A stretch of DNA of 11,430 bases from Erysipelotrichaceae bacterium (GCA_021442745.1 JABUSI010000005.1:1-11430); one strand, 5' to 3'; numbered from the stretch's first letter, positions 1 to 6,678 are shown. A program made the numbers and translations. Notes: generated by a model not told the origin, from the letters alone.

Positions 1-871
1 CCTGATTGACTTTCATACCTTCCAGTTCGGCAATCGTTTTGATATTATCCGGTGAATGCGGACAGGCAGCCAGCGGCTGCAATGACGCCAGATCAATCTC
101 TATCGTTTCATCGTATACGGCATTGTCGTCCGCACACAACGGTACAAAATCTTCTTTTCTTCCTTGTTTTGTCAGAAACTCCAGCGTTCTATCATCGGAA
201 GGAAAAATGCTCGTAGTTGCGCCTAATTCCGCTCCCATATTGGTAATGGTGGAACGTTCCGGAACACTCAGTGTCTTCACACCGTCTCCGGTATACTCCA
301 TCACTTTTCCGACGCCGCCTTTTACGCTCAGAATCTGCAGCACCTTCAGAATGATATCTTTCGCGCTGCATCCGTGTGGCAGCCGGTTTGTCAGCTTCAC
401 ATTCACAATCTTCGGCATAATCAGCGAAAACGGTCTTCCGGCCATTGCACAAGCCACGTCCAGTCCGCCGCTTCCGATTGCCAGAGCCCCCATACCGCCT
501 GCGGTAGGTGTGTGCGAATCAGAACCCAGCAACGTTTTGCCCGGTTTGGCAAACCTCTCCAGATGAACCTGATGGCAGATACCGTTTCCGGCTTTGCTGT
601 AGATAACACCGTACCGATTCGCAACGGTCTGCAAATACCGGTGATCGTCCGCATTTTCAAACCCGGACTGCAATGTATTGTGGTCTGTGTAACTGACCGA
701 TACTTCTGTTTTTACTTTATCGATTCCCATGGCTTCCAGCTGCAGATATGCCATTGTGCCGGTCGCGTCCTGGGTTAACGTCTGGTCGATTTTCAGTTGA
801 ATCGGACTTCCGGCAACCATTGTTCCGTTTACCAGATGCGCACCGATTATTTTCTCCGTCAATGTATTCAT
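1..871 (-). CDS. acn: Aconitate hydratase, N-terminal part (3' end beyond window)
   Basis: Interconverts citrate and isocitrate through cis-aconitate using a 4Fe-4S cluster in the cytoplasm. An uninterrupted minus-strand frame runs from an ATG at 871 off the left edge (290 codons seen). The aconitase family is recognisable from YTDHN at residues 61-65, GNGICHQVH near 95-103, GSDSHTPTAGGMGALAIGSG at 116-135, and a later GGVGK/EYTGDGVKTLSVPERSTITN stretch. The pattern resembles the shorter (about 640 residue) clostridial/mitochondrial-like aconitases rather than the roughly 890 residue AcnA; the full length cannot be checked here. The usual cluster-ligand Cys motifs lie beyond the edge. The start is supported by GGAGG seven bases upstream and by an extended -10 promoter. 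It is divergent from citrate synthase, which acts immediately before it in the pathway. Homoaconitase or isopropylmalate isomerase is less likely given this neighbourhood. Confidence 0.95.
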   Translation of the reverse strand, partial: MNTLTEKIIGAHLVNGTMVAGSPIQLKIDQTLTQDATGTMAYLQLEAMGIDKVKTEVSVSYTDHNTLQSGFENADDHRYLQTVANRYGVIYSKAGNGICHQVHLERFAKPGKTLLGSDSHTPTAGGMGALAIGSGGLDVACAMAGRPFSLIMPKIVNVKLTNRLPHGCSAKDIILKVLQILSVKGGVGKVMEYTGDGVKTLSVPERSTITNMGAELGATTSIFPSDDRTLEFLTKQGRKEDFVPLCADDNAVYDETIEIDLASLQPLAACPHSPDNIKTIAELEGMKVNQ

Positions 872-896
872 GGAAATACCTCCGTACATTCGCTTT

Positions 897-926
897 ATTA
901 TAGCATTCTCTACTGTTTTTTTTACA
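897..926 (-). promoter_or_regulatory. Aconitase promoter (extended -10)
   Basis: On the minus strand a perfect TATAAT (897-902) is preceded by TGC (903-905), giving an extended -10. A weak -35, TGTAAA (921-926), lies 18 bases upstream. The predicted RNA starts near 890, so the leader before the ATG at 871 is only about 20 bases and holds little beyond the ribosome binding site. The -35 sits inside the dyad described at 911-938. Confidence 0.7.
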
Positions 927-938
927 GGAAATACAGTA
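911..938. promoter_or_regulatory. Candidate operator in the aconitase/citrate synthase divergent promoter
   Basis: TACTGT (911-916) and ACAGTA (933-938) form a perfect 6-base inverted repeat. An additional ACAG at 924-927 also pairs with CTGT at 913-916 over a 7-base spacer. TACAG occurs twice in direct orientation, at 923-927 and 932-936. The cluster covers the -35 of the aconitase promoter and the probable core promoter of citrate synthase, so one bound protein could control both directions. The regulator is unknown. The dyad does not match the ATAA-N7-TTAT site of Bacillus CcpC. The half-sites are short, so chance is possible. Confidence 0.4.
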
Positions 939-942
939 AAAT
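914..942 (+). promoter_or_regulatory. Probable citrate synthase promoter
   Basis: TAAAAT at 937-942 is the best -10-like hexamer at a workable distance from the ATG at 963. A poor -35 (TGTTTT, 914-919) lies 17 bases upstream. The RNA would start near 949, just before the ribosome binding site, giving a leader of about 14 bases. The weak -35 suggests dependence on, or control by, a protein binding the overlapping half-sites. Confidence 0.4.
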
Positions 943-962
943 GGTGAGAATGAGGTGAAAAA

Positions 963-2297
963 ATGAATTCTGATATCTTTACGATTTTTCAAAACTCCAT
1001 CAGAGAAAACGAAATCCCGAATGAACTGTATTCCGAATACGGTGTCAAGAAAGGATTACGGAACGAAGACGGTACCGGCGTGTTAATCGGCCTGACCCGT
1101 ATTGCCGATGTTGTCGGATATAAAATGGAAAACGGGAAGAAAGTCGACGACTACGGAGAACTGTATTATCGCGGCATTCCGGTAACTCAGATTATCAATA
1201 ACCAGCCTGCCGATCAGGTAAACGGATTTGAAGAAGTCTGTTTTCTGATTCTGTTCGGTCACTTACCGACCAAAAAGGAACTGAAAACGTTCCAGAAGCA
1301 TCTGCAGGACCACTACAATCTGCCGGAAGGATTTCTGGCAGCCAACATTCTGCGTAATCCGAGTATGAATATCATGAATAAGATACAGCGCGCACTTCTG
1401 ATGTTGTATGAAACGGATCTGAATGCCGACGACCCTTCCGTGGAAAATACGTTCCGTCAGGGACTGGCAATCATTGCCAAAATGCCGGCTATTATGTGTT
1501 ATGCCTACCAGGCAAAACATCATATACTGGATAACGGCAGTCTGATTATCCATCAGGTGAACACCCGCGGTTCCATTGCCGAAAACATTCTGGGTCTGCT
1601 CAGAGCGGATCAGTCCTACACACATGAGGAAGCAAAGCTTCTGGACTTGTGTCTGATATTGCATGCCGACCATGGTGCCGGTAACAACTCCACGTTCGCC
1701 AACATTGTCGTATCATCCACCGGAACGGATATCTATTCCAGTTTTGCGGCAAGTGTCGGCTCCTTGAAAGGTCCTCGCCACGGTGGTGCCAACAGTGCTG
1801 CCAAGCATATGATGGACGCGGTCATTGCCGAAATCGGTTACAGCGAAGACACCGAACAGATTGAAAGAATCATCAACCGGATTCTTGATAAGGATTTCAA
1901 TGACAATTCCGGATTGATTTACGGACTGGGTCATGCGGTATATACCTTATCCGACCCGCGTAGTGAAATTCTGAAACAGAAAGCATATGAAGTAGCCGCC
2001 CAGAGCAACAACCTGGAAGTCTTTGAATTCTACAAACGATTCGAACAGATTGCCAAACAGTGCATTTACAAACGCAAAGGCATTCGCGTCAGCAGTAACC
2101 TGGACTTCTACAGCGGTCTGATTTATACCATGTTAGGTATCCCGGAAGATTTGTTTACTCCGATGTTTGTCTGTGCAAGAACCGTCGGATGGCTGGCACA
2201 CAACATCGAAAACAAGCTATACTGCAACCGGATTGTCCGCCCTGCCGGTAAATACGTCGGTGAATCCAACGAATATACTCCGATAGAAAAGAGATAG
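963..2297 (+). CDS. gltA: Citrate synthase (clostridial HADHG type)
   Basis: Condenses oxaloacetate with acetyl-CoA to citrate. The 444-residue protein has the family's catalytic layout: LILHADHGAGNNSTF at 231-245 (active-site His237), GLGHAVYTLSDPR at 321-333 (oxaloacetate-binding His324 and Arg333) and NLDFYSG at 379-385 (catalytic Asp381). CARTVGWLAH follows at 404-413, and a C-terminal Arg-rich RIVRPAGKYVG at 423-433. The RGIPVTQI segment at 70-77 is the usual N-terminal family motif. HADHG instead of HADHE is, as I recall, the form found in many clostridial enzymes. The ATG at 963 has GAGGTGA four bases upstream. The gene is divergent from aconitase and only three bases before isocitrate dehydrogenase, so it is almost certainly cotranscribed with the latter. 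2-Methylcitrate synthase is possible in this family but unlikely beside aconitase and isocitrate dehydrogenase. Confidence 0.95.
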   Translation: MNSDIFTIFQNSIRENEIPNELYSEYGVKKGLRNEDGTGVLIGLTRIADVVGYKMENGKKVDDYGELYYRGIPVTQIINNQPADQVNGFEEVCFLILFGHLPTKKELKTFQKHLQDHYNLPEGFLAANILRNPSMNIMNKIQRALLMLYETDLNADDPSVENTFRQGLAIIAKMPAIMCYAYQAKHHILDNGSLIIHQVNTRGSIAENILGLLRADQSYTHEEAKLLDLCLILHADHGAGNNSTFANIVVSSTGTDIYSSFAASVGSLKGPRHGGANSAAKHMMDAVIAEIGYSEDTEQIERIINRILDKDFNDNSGLIYGLGHAVYTLSDPRSEILKQKAYEVAAQSNNLEVFEFYKRFEQIAKQCIYKRKGIRVSSNLDFYSGLIYTMLGIPEDLFTPMFVCARTVGWLAHNIENKLYCNRIVRPAGKYVGESNEYTPIEKR

Positions 2298-2300
2298 TTT

Positions 2301-3296
2301 ATGAGAACCATTACATTATTTGAAGGTGACGGCATCGGGCCGGAAATCACGAAGGAAGTCGTCCGTATTCTGAATGCTTTACAGCTTCCGTTACAATTTG
2401 AACCGTATGAAATCGGTCAGACGGCATACGACCATACCGGTGAGCTGATACCGCAGGATGCGATAGACAGCATTAAACGCAACAAAGTTGCCTTAAAAGC
2501 CCCGGTAACCACACCGATCGGCAAAGGCTTCCGTTCCGTTAACGTCGGTTTGCGGTTAGCTTTTGATTTATATGCCAACATTCGTCCGGCAAAATCCTTA
2601 CCGTCCGTTATTACCCGCTATGATGACGTCGATCTGGTAGTCTTTAGGGAAAATACCGAAGATCTGTACATCGGCATCGAAGAAGTCATCGATGAAAACA
2701 CCGTCCATGCGATTAAGAAAATTACCCGTAAAGCTTCCGAACGGATTATCCGGGCAGCTTTTGATTACGCCGTTACAAACAATCGTAAGAAAGTCACCTG
2801 CGTACACAAAGCCAATATCCTGAAGAAATCCGACGGCTTGTTTCTGCAGATTTTCAACGAAATCAAAAACGAATACCCGGACATCATTTCCAACGATCTG
2901 ATTGTCGACAATACCTGCATGCAGTTAGTCATGAATCCGAAACAATTCGACGTCATGGTTATGCCGAATCTGTACGGAGACATTCTTTCCGACCTTACCA
3001 GCGGTTTAATCGGCGGACTGGGATTGTTACCAAGTGCCAACAAAAACGACGAATACGCCATCTTTGAAGCCGTACACGGGTCTGCTCCGGACATCGCCGG
3101 CAAGAACATTGCCAACCCTACCGCTTTATTGTTAAGTGCCTGCATGATGTTAGACCATCTGGGATACATGGAAGAAGCAGACAGAATACGTAAGGCAATC
3201 AATAAGGTACTGACTTCAACAGCCATCCGGACAAAGGACTTAGGCGGTACCGCTACGACAACCGAATATACGGATGCCATTATCGCAAATCTTTAA
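2301..3296 (+). CDS. icd: Isocitrate dehydrogenase, probably NAD+-dependent
   Basis: Oxidatively decarboxylates isocitrate to 2-oxoglutarate. The 331-residue protein is a short member of the isocitrate/isopropylmalate dehydrogenase family. It shows FEGDGIGPEI at the N terminus, the substrate loop FRSVNVGLR at 77-85 (Ser79), RENTEDLYIG at 116-125 (Tyr123), Lys170 in HKANI, and the metal-binding stretch NLYGDILSD at 223-231 (Asp227, Asp231). The cofactor segment reads HGSAPDIAG at 259-267. Asp264-Ile265 occupy the positions where NADP-dependent E. coli Icd has Lys344-Tyr345, which points to NAD+. RENTEDLY favours isocitrate over isopropylmalate, and the neighbours agree. The start lies three bases after the gltA stop with only a weak purine-rich AAAAGAGAT upstream, so translation is probably coupled to gltA. 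A strong terminator follows directly. Confidence 0.94.
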   Translation: MRTITLFEGDGIGPEITKEVVRILNALQLPLQFEPYEIGQTAYDHTGELIPQDAIDSIKRNKVALKAPVTTPIGKGFRSVNVGLRLAFDLYANIRPAKSLPSVITRYDDVDLVVFRENTEDLYIGIEEVIDENTVHAIKKITRKASERIIRAAFDYAVTNNRKKVTCVHKANILKKSDGLFLQIFNEIKNEYPDIISNDLIVDNTCMQLVMNPKQFDVMVMPNLYGDILSDLTSGLIGGLGLLPSANKNDEYAIFEAVHGSAPDIAGKNIANPTALLLSACMMLDHLGYMEEADRIRKAINKVLTSTAIRTKDLGGTATTTEYTDAIIANL

Positions 3297-3298
3297 AA

Positions 3299-3326
3299 AA
3301 AACGACTTTCAAAGTCGTTTTCTTTT
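3299..3326. terminator. Bidirectional terminator between icd and the XRE regulator
   Basis: AAAACGACTTT (3299-3309) and AAAGTCGTTTT (3311-3321) are perfect 11-base complements, which would fold with a small TTCAA loop. TTTTCTTTT follows on the plus strand. On the minus strand the stem runs into eight T residues. It therefore serves both converging genes and begins almost immediately after each stop codon. Confidence 0.88.
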
Positions 3327-3888
3327 ACAGTTTCAGTTTTCCGCAGTTGACAAACCGTGTAGTTCCCAATGAAAACCGTTTGTCATTTGTGTCTGACGGT
3401 AATTCCATTACTTCCATTGTCCAGTCCCTGATATTCACAAGCAGTTTCAGCTGGTCTTTTTTCACCAGATAGTACGGCGACAAATCACTCACATCCTTGA
3501 TCAGCCAGTAACTTCCTGCCGTAAACACATTCAGTACACCTTCCAGTCCGTTTATTTTTTTCGTTGGCGACAACACAAATACTTCCCATGGTGCCGGATA
3601 GTATTCTTTCAGAATCATCGAATACGAACTCAGTTTGTCCGGATACTTCTTTGCATCCAGTTGTTTGCGCATCGAAAGACTCGGCAGATGGTTTTCATCT
3701 TTCAGTAAATAATCCACTGTAATACCGAATACTTTTGATAATTCCATCAGATTTCCGACATCCGGCATTCCGGTATCGGTTTCCCATTTGGTAATGGCTT
3801 GCCGGGAAACGTTCATGATTTCCGCCAGTTGTTCCTGTGATAATCCGAATCGTTTCCGGATTTCTTTTAATTTTTGTCCAAGTGTCAT
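3325..3888 (-). CDS. XRE/Cro-family helix-turn-helix regulator with C-terminal domain of unknown function
   Basis: A 187-residue DNA-binding regulator. Residues 3-62 form a classical XRE helix-turn-helix: LGQKLKEIRKRFGLSQEQLA, then NVSRQAITKWETDTGMPDV and ITVDYLLKD. Such regulators are normally cytoplasmic dimers that bind palindromes. Residues 80-187 form a compact domain with YYPAPWEVFVLSPTKK (96-111), a FTAGSYWLIKDVSDLSPYY stretch (122-140) and a KFVN-like ending near FVNCGKLKL (179-187). I do not recognise a ligand for it, and there is no membrane segment. I chose the ATG at 3888 because AGGAGGG (3896-3902) is well placed and the HTH begins at once. A longer in-frame version from 4017 would have to be translated through the mrp terminator. 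The gene stands alone between two terminators; its targets are unknown. Confidence 0.88.
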   Translation of the reverse strand: MTLGQKLKEIRKRFGLSQEQLAEIMNVSRQAITKWETDTGMPDVGNLMELSKVFGITVDYLLKDENHLPSLSMRKQLDAKKYPDKLSSYSMILKEYYPAPWEVFVLSPTKKINGLEGVLNVFTAGSYWLIKDVSDLSPYYLVKKDQLKLLVNIRDWTMEVMELPSDTNDKRFSLGTTRFVNCGKLKL

Positions 3889-3963
3889 AAGACATCCCTC
3901 CTGTTTCTGACGACATCGTATCGGATTACACGTATATTTTACAGCATCTTTTCTTTCCATTCC

Positions 3964-3980
3964 TGCTACGTTTCGTAGCA
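3964..3980. promoter_or_regulatory. 17-base palindrome upstream of the XRE gene, candidate autoregulatory operator
   Basis: TGCTACG (3964-3970) and CGTAGCA (3974-3980) are perfect 7-base inverted repeats separated by TTT. They lie 76 bases upstream of the XRE start codon, between the mrp terminator and the probable XRE promoter. There is no U-tract on either side, so it is not a terminator. The size and symmetry suit a dimeric XRE protein. I saw no second copy elsewhere in the window. No convincing -35/-10 pair stands out; TAAAAT about 60 bases upstream of the start is the best -10-like hexamer. Confidence 0.5.
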
Positions 3981-3985
3981 TGTGC

Positions 3986-4012
3986 AAAAAAACCGGCATT
4001 TCTGTCGGTTTT
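3986..4012 (-). terminator. Terminator of the Mrp-family ATPase gene
   Basis: Reading the minus strand after the stop codon, AAAACCG and CGGTTTT flank a region that extends the stem with CA/TG pairing past one A-C mismatch. It is followed by a run of seven T residues. It lies within about ten bases of the stop codon. Confidence 0.8.
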
Positions 4013-4020
4013 CGCATTAT

Positions 4021-5241
4021 TTAATGACAGCAGTGTCCGCCGCAATCGTGACCTTCTTCGTGGTCGTGATGGTCGCAGACTTTTGTACAGTCATCCTGAA
4101 TGTTTCCGGCAACGTATTGTCTGGCAACGACATCAACATCACCTTCAATACCGCGTACAATCTGAATACCGGCTTGTGTCAGTGCATTGACGGCACCTTG
4201 TCCGATACCACCGCAGATTACCACGTTGACACCGTCCTTTGCCAGTACATCTGCCAAAGCGCCGTGTCCTTGCCCGTTTGCGTTCAGTTCATGTACGTCG
4301 GTAATCACACCGTCTTCCACGTCATATACCACAAAGGTCCTGGTCTTTCCGAAATGCTGGAATACTTTTCCGTCTTCCACGCAGACCGCAACGCGTAAAT
4401 CCCCGATCATCGGTTCCGTTCCGATCATATCCACAACGGCTTTGGTTGCCACCGGTAAATCCATTGCCACAAATTCCAGCGTGCCGGTATCGCAAGCTTT
4501 CGCCACTTCCGGACGAATCGGCAAACGGTCTAAAATCGTCAGACCGTACTTTCCGGCAGTTTCTTCCAGATGGCTTTCTCCGAATACGGAGATATGTTTA
4601 CCGCAATCCGGACATTCCAGATAACTCATGTTTTCCACAACACCCAATACCGGAATGTTCATTTCCTTGGCCATATTGACTGCCTTGGCAACAATCATGG
4701 ATACCAGATCCTGCGGGCTTGTCACAATCACAATACCGTCAACCGGTAAAGACTGGAACACCGTAAGTGGTACGTCACCCGTTCCCGGAGGCATATCCAC
4801 AAACAGCACGTCAATGTTTTCCCACAATACGTCGGTATAGAATTGTTTTACGATACCTGCTACAACCGGACCTCTCCAGATGACCGGACGGTCTTCCGCT
4901 TCCAGCATCATATTGATAGACATAACGTCAATACCGGACATGGATTGGTTCGGATAAATCATACCGTCCTGTCCTACTGCCGGTTGTGAGCATCCGAAAA
5001 TTCTCGCAATACTCGGTCCGGTAATATCCGCATCCAGAATACCGACACGGTAGCCCGCTCTGCGTACGTTAATCGCCAGCAAAGAAGATACCAGAGACTT
5101 TCCTACGCCACCCTTTCCGGATACGACACCGATGATTTTTTTAATATTACTCGCAGAATTTGTCCGCTCTTTCTGAATTCCCTGACGGGATGCACAATCC
5201 TGTGAACAGCTTCCGCAATCATGACTGCATACTTCACTCAT
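4021..5241 (-). CDS. mrp: Mrp/NBP35-family Fe-S carrier ATPase fused to a NifX/NafY-like domain
   Basis: A 406-residue cytoplasmic P-loop protein of the Mrp (ApbC/NBP35) family, which binds and transfers Fe-S clusters. In order: a Cys-rich N terminus with C5-x3-C9-x2-C12-x3-C16; the deviant Walker A GKGGVGKS at 42-49; LDADITGPSIAR at 69-80; VDMPPGTGDV at 148-157; and the conserved cluster-binding CPDC at 210-213 within ENMSYLECPDCG. Residues about 281-380 (LRVAVCVEDG, FQHFGKTRTF, VICGGIGQGAVNAL) match the dinitrogenase iron-molybdenum cofactor (NifX/NifB C-terminal) domain. The last 20 residues form a His/Cys/Asp/Glu tail that ends in HCCH and is probably metal-binding. The ATG at 5241 has AAAGGAG upstream; an in-frame ATG at 5286 lies upstream of the promoter -10 and is rejected. 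No nitrogenase genes are present, so general Fe-S assembly is the likelier role. Confidence 0.93.
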   Translation of the reverse strand: MSEVCSHDCGSCSQDCASRQGIQKERTNSASNIKKIIGVVSGKGGVGKSLVSSLLAINVRRAGYRVGILDADITGPSIARIFGCSQPAVGQDGMIYPNQSMSGIDVMSINMMLEAEDRPVIWRGPVVAGIVKQFYTDVLWENIDVLFVDMPPGTGDVPLTVFQSLPVDGIVIVTSPQDLVSMIVAKAVNMAKEMNIPVLGVVENMSYLECPDCGKHISVFGESHLEETAGKYGLTILDRLPIRPEVAKACDTGTLEFVAMDLPVATKAVVDMIGTEPMIGDLRVAVCVEDGKVFQHFGKTRTFVVYDVEDGVITDVHELNANGQGHGALADVLAKDGVNVVICGGIGQGAVNALTQAGIQIVRGIEGDVDVVARQYVAGNIQDDCTKVCDHHDHEEGHDCGGHCCH

Positions 5242-5271
5242 AGTTATACGCTCCTTTTTCCAAACGTTATC

Positions 5272-5300
5272 ATTATAAATCACCACGTAAAATACCTCAA
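5272..5300 (-). promoter_or_regulatory. Promoter of the Mrp-family ATPase gene
   Basis: On the minus strand TTGAGG (5295-5300) and a perfect TATAAT (5272-5277) are separated by exactly 17 bases. This is the best-formed promoter in the window. The predicted RNA starts near 5265, giving a leader of about 24 bases that contains AAAGGAG. Confidence 0.75.
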
Positions 5301-5342
5301 CCCGTTTACCCGTTTTCTTGTATAATGTATATAGTACGGAGG
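5297..5342 (+). promoter_or_regulatory. Promoter and ribosome binding site of the DJ-1/PfpI gene, with a tandem 8-base repeat
   Basis: A perfect -10 TATAAT lies at 5321-5326, with a weak -35 (TCAACC, 5297-5302) 18 bases upstream. The -35 overlaps that of the opposing mrp promoter. The spacer contains ACCCGTTT twice in tandem (5300-5307 and 5308-5315). GGAGG at 5338-5342 sets the ATG at 5350. The two promoters are back to back, so their use may be mutually exclusive or jointly controlled. Confidence 0.6.
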
Positions 5343-5349
5343 ATGATTT

Positions 5350-5886
5350 ATGAAAACATGTTGTATTATTACGAACGGCTTTGAAGAAATCGAAGCCATC
5401 GGAACCATTGCGTTAATGAAACGAAACGGGTTGGAAGTTGACCTGTATTCCTTAAACGGAGAAGAAGTTCTGCACGGCAAGCACAGTATTCCGGCCTGTG
5501 AACTGAAACCGTTATCCGCATTCTGTTTTGACGATTACGGATGTCTTCTGATTGCCGGTGGTCCGGAATGGGTGGAACTGGACAAGTCCGAACCATTCAA
5601 GAAAATTATCAGAGAATTCCATGATGCCGGTAAATACATTGCCGCCATCTGTGCCGCTCCTACCATTCTGGGAAGAATGGGACTTTTAAAAGGCAGAAAC
5701 TACACCTGCTTTACGAGCATGAATGCTGACTTCGGCGGTACGTATGTCGATCAATACGTTGTCACCGACGGCAAGCTGATTACCGGTCGTTCTGCTGCCG
5801 CAACCGTGGATTTCGGTATTGCAGTCTGCGAAGCCCTGCAGGGAACGGAAAAAGCGGAAGAGCTGAAAAAAGCCATCTACTACTAA
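5350..5886 (+). CDS. DJ-1/PfpI family protein
   Basis: A 178-residue single-domain protein of the DJ-1/PfpI glutamine-amidotransferase-like superfamily, the close DJ-1/YajL branch. The N-terminal NGFEEIEAI (9-17) matches the DJ-1 GAEEMETV segment and supplies the conserved acidic residue (Glu15, equivalent to DJ-1 Glu18). LIAGGPEW (67-74) is the expected Gly-rich turn. AAICAAPTILGRMGLLKG (98-115) holds the nucleophile-elbow Cys101, equivalent to DJ-1 Cys106. Length is typical and there is no signal peptide. Relatives act in oxidative or electrophile stress (cysteine-based chaperone, glyoxalase or deglycase activities are reported or debated), so the exact role here cannot be read. It is divergent from the Fe-S carrier gene and convergent with yaaA, also a stress gene, which suggests but does not prove a redox theme. 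Confidence 0.9.
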   Translation: MKTCCIITNGFEEIEAIGTIALMKRNGLEVDLYSLNGEEVLHGKHSIPACELKPLSAFCFDDYGCLLIAGGPEWVELDKSEPFKKIIREFHDAGKYIAAICAAPTILGRMGLLKGRNYTCFTSMNADFGGTYVDQYVVTDGKLITGRSAAATVDFGIAVCEALQGTEKAEELKKAIYY

Positions 5887-5889
5887 ACG

Positions 5890-5911
5890 AAAAGACCTAA
5901 CGGTCTTTTTT
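5890..5911. terminator. Terminator between the convergent DJ-1/PfpI and yaaA genes
   Basis: AAAGACC (5891-5897), loop TAAC and GGTCTTT (5902-5908) form a short stem followed by a T run on the plus strand. It is a good terminator for the DJ-1/PfpI gene. On the minus strand the T run after the stem is broken (TTTTCGTTT), and the yaaA stop codon (5897-5899) lies inside the hairpin. Termination in that direction is therefore probably weaker. Confidence 0.8.
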
Positions 5912-6643
5912 TATGAACACATACGTAGATTCGTCCGATAATTCTTCATTGTACGCATACCCTGACTGACAAAACGATTTGACCTGTTCGGGAGATTCTG
6001 CCCCGATGGAAGCCAGATACCGTACCATTTCTCCTCTTGCCATTTTCGCAAGCGTTCCCTTCATCACCGGTTTTCCGCTGACAATTTCCGCAAAGACAAC
6101 GGTAATGTATGTGATGGTATCCGGCAGGTACGGTTTGATCACATCCGCATATTCCTGACTGGCCAGATTGATGATAACGGTATCCTCTTTGGTCAGTTCT
6201 TCACAGATGTCGTCCGACCAGTACTCATACAGGTCATGAAAAGAACGGATCTTCAGTTTTGCCTGCATTTCCAGACGATACGGAAGGATTCCGTCAAAAG
6301 GGCGAAGAATTCCGTACATTCCGGATAAAATCCGCAGATGGTCTTCCAGCCAGTCCAACTCTTTGTCACTCATAACGTTCGGTGCCATGTATTTGTATTG
6401 AATGCCGTCGTAAGAAAAGACTGCCGGCGAACAGGCATTGTGTACATTCATATACGGCAGTTGTCCGTACTGTACGGTCGCAATCTTATCGTTGCATGCC
6501 CACAAATCCTTTGCCTGCTGATAGGACAGGGAACCCAGCGCGGTTACAATCTCTTCCGCCCGGTTCACGAATACCGGCATATTCCGTTTTTCAAACACTT
6601 CTTCGGTTCTCATTTTTTTAGCAGGTGCAATAATCAGTTTCAT
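5897..6643 (-). CDS. yaaA: Peroxide stress protein YaaA (UPF0246)
   Basis: A 248-residue protein of the YaaA family. In E. coli YaaA lowers intracellular unincorporated iron during peroxide stress and binds DNA; its biochemical mechanism is not settled. Family hallmarks are the N-terminal MKLIIAPAKKM, SGMYGILRPFDGILPYRLEM at 107-126, NLASQEY at 159-165 and KMARGEMVRYL at 200-210. Length is as expected (about 245-260). GGAGGG (6647-6652) gives the ATG at 6643. The gene sits after ppaC on the same strand, but a hairpin terminator ends one base before its ribosome binding site. It must therefore be expressed by read-through or from a promoter inside ppaC that still crosses the hairpin. No oxidative-stress operator is visible. 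Confidence 0.94.
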   Translation of the reverse strand: MKLIIAPAKKMRTEEVFEKRNMPVFVNRAEEIVTALGSLSYQQAKDLWACNDKIATVQYGQLPYMNVHNACSPAVFSYDGIQYKYMAPNVMSDKELDWLEDHLRILSGMYGILRPFDGILPYRLEMQAKLKIRSFHDLYEYWSDDICEELTKEDTVIINLASQEYADVIKPYLPDTITYITVVFAEIVSGKPVMKGTLAKMARGEMVRYLASIGAESPEQVKSFCQSGYAYNEELSDESTYVFIKKDR

Positions 6644-6653
6644 ATTCCCTCCG

Positions 6654-6678
6654 AAAAAAGGAACATTGCTGTTCCTTT
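6654..6678 (-). terminator. Hairpin terminator after ppaC, abutting the yaaA ribosome binding site
   Basis: On the minus strand AAAGGAACA (6670-6678), loop GCAA and TGTTCCTTT (6657-6665) form a perfect 9-base stem. The T run continues to 6654. The ppaC stop codon (6677-6679) overlaps the first arm, and the yaaA ribosome binding site begins at 6652. A ribosome finishing ppaC would cover the first arm, so read-through might depend on translation; that is inference. Confidence 0.75.

Noticed and set aside
6..566. Plus-strand open frame of 186 codons
   Set aside because: It lies antisense to a clear aconitase reading frame, has no ribosome binding site and encodes no recognisable motif.
717..992. 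Minus-strand frame crossing the acn-gltA intergenic region
   Set aside because: It overlaps the true aconitase start in another frame and would span both divergent promoters; no coding signal.
2765..3280. 171-codon minus-strand frame inside icd
   Set aside because: It is a shadow of the isocitrate dehydrogenase frame, without a ribosome binding site or family features.
3889..4017. 43-residue N-terminal extension of the XRE regulator
   Set aside because: It would be translated from within the mrp terminator and through the palindrome. The ATG at 3888 has an AGGAGGG site and starts right at the HTH domain.
3982..4624. Two plus-strand open frames (138 and 145 codons) over the end of the Mrp gene
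   Set aside because: They are antisense to well-conserved Mrp and NifX-like sequence and show no start signals or motifs.
5242..5286. 15-residue N-terminal extension of the Mrp ATPase
   Set aside because: The ATG at 5286 lies upstream of the TATAAT -10 and lacks a ribosome binding site, whereas the ATG at 5241 has AAAGGAG.
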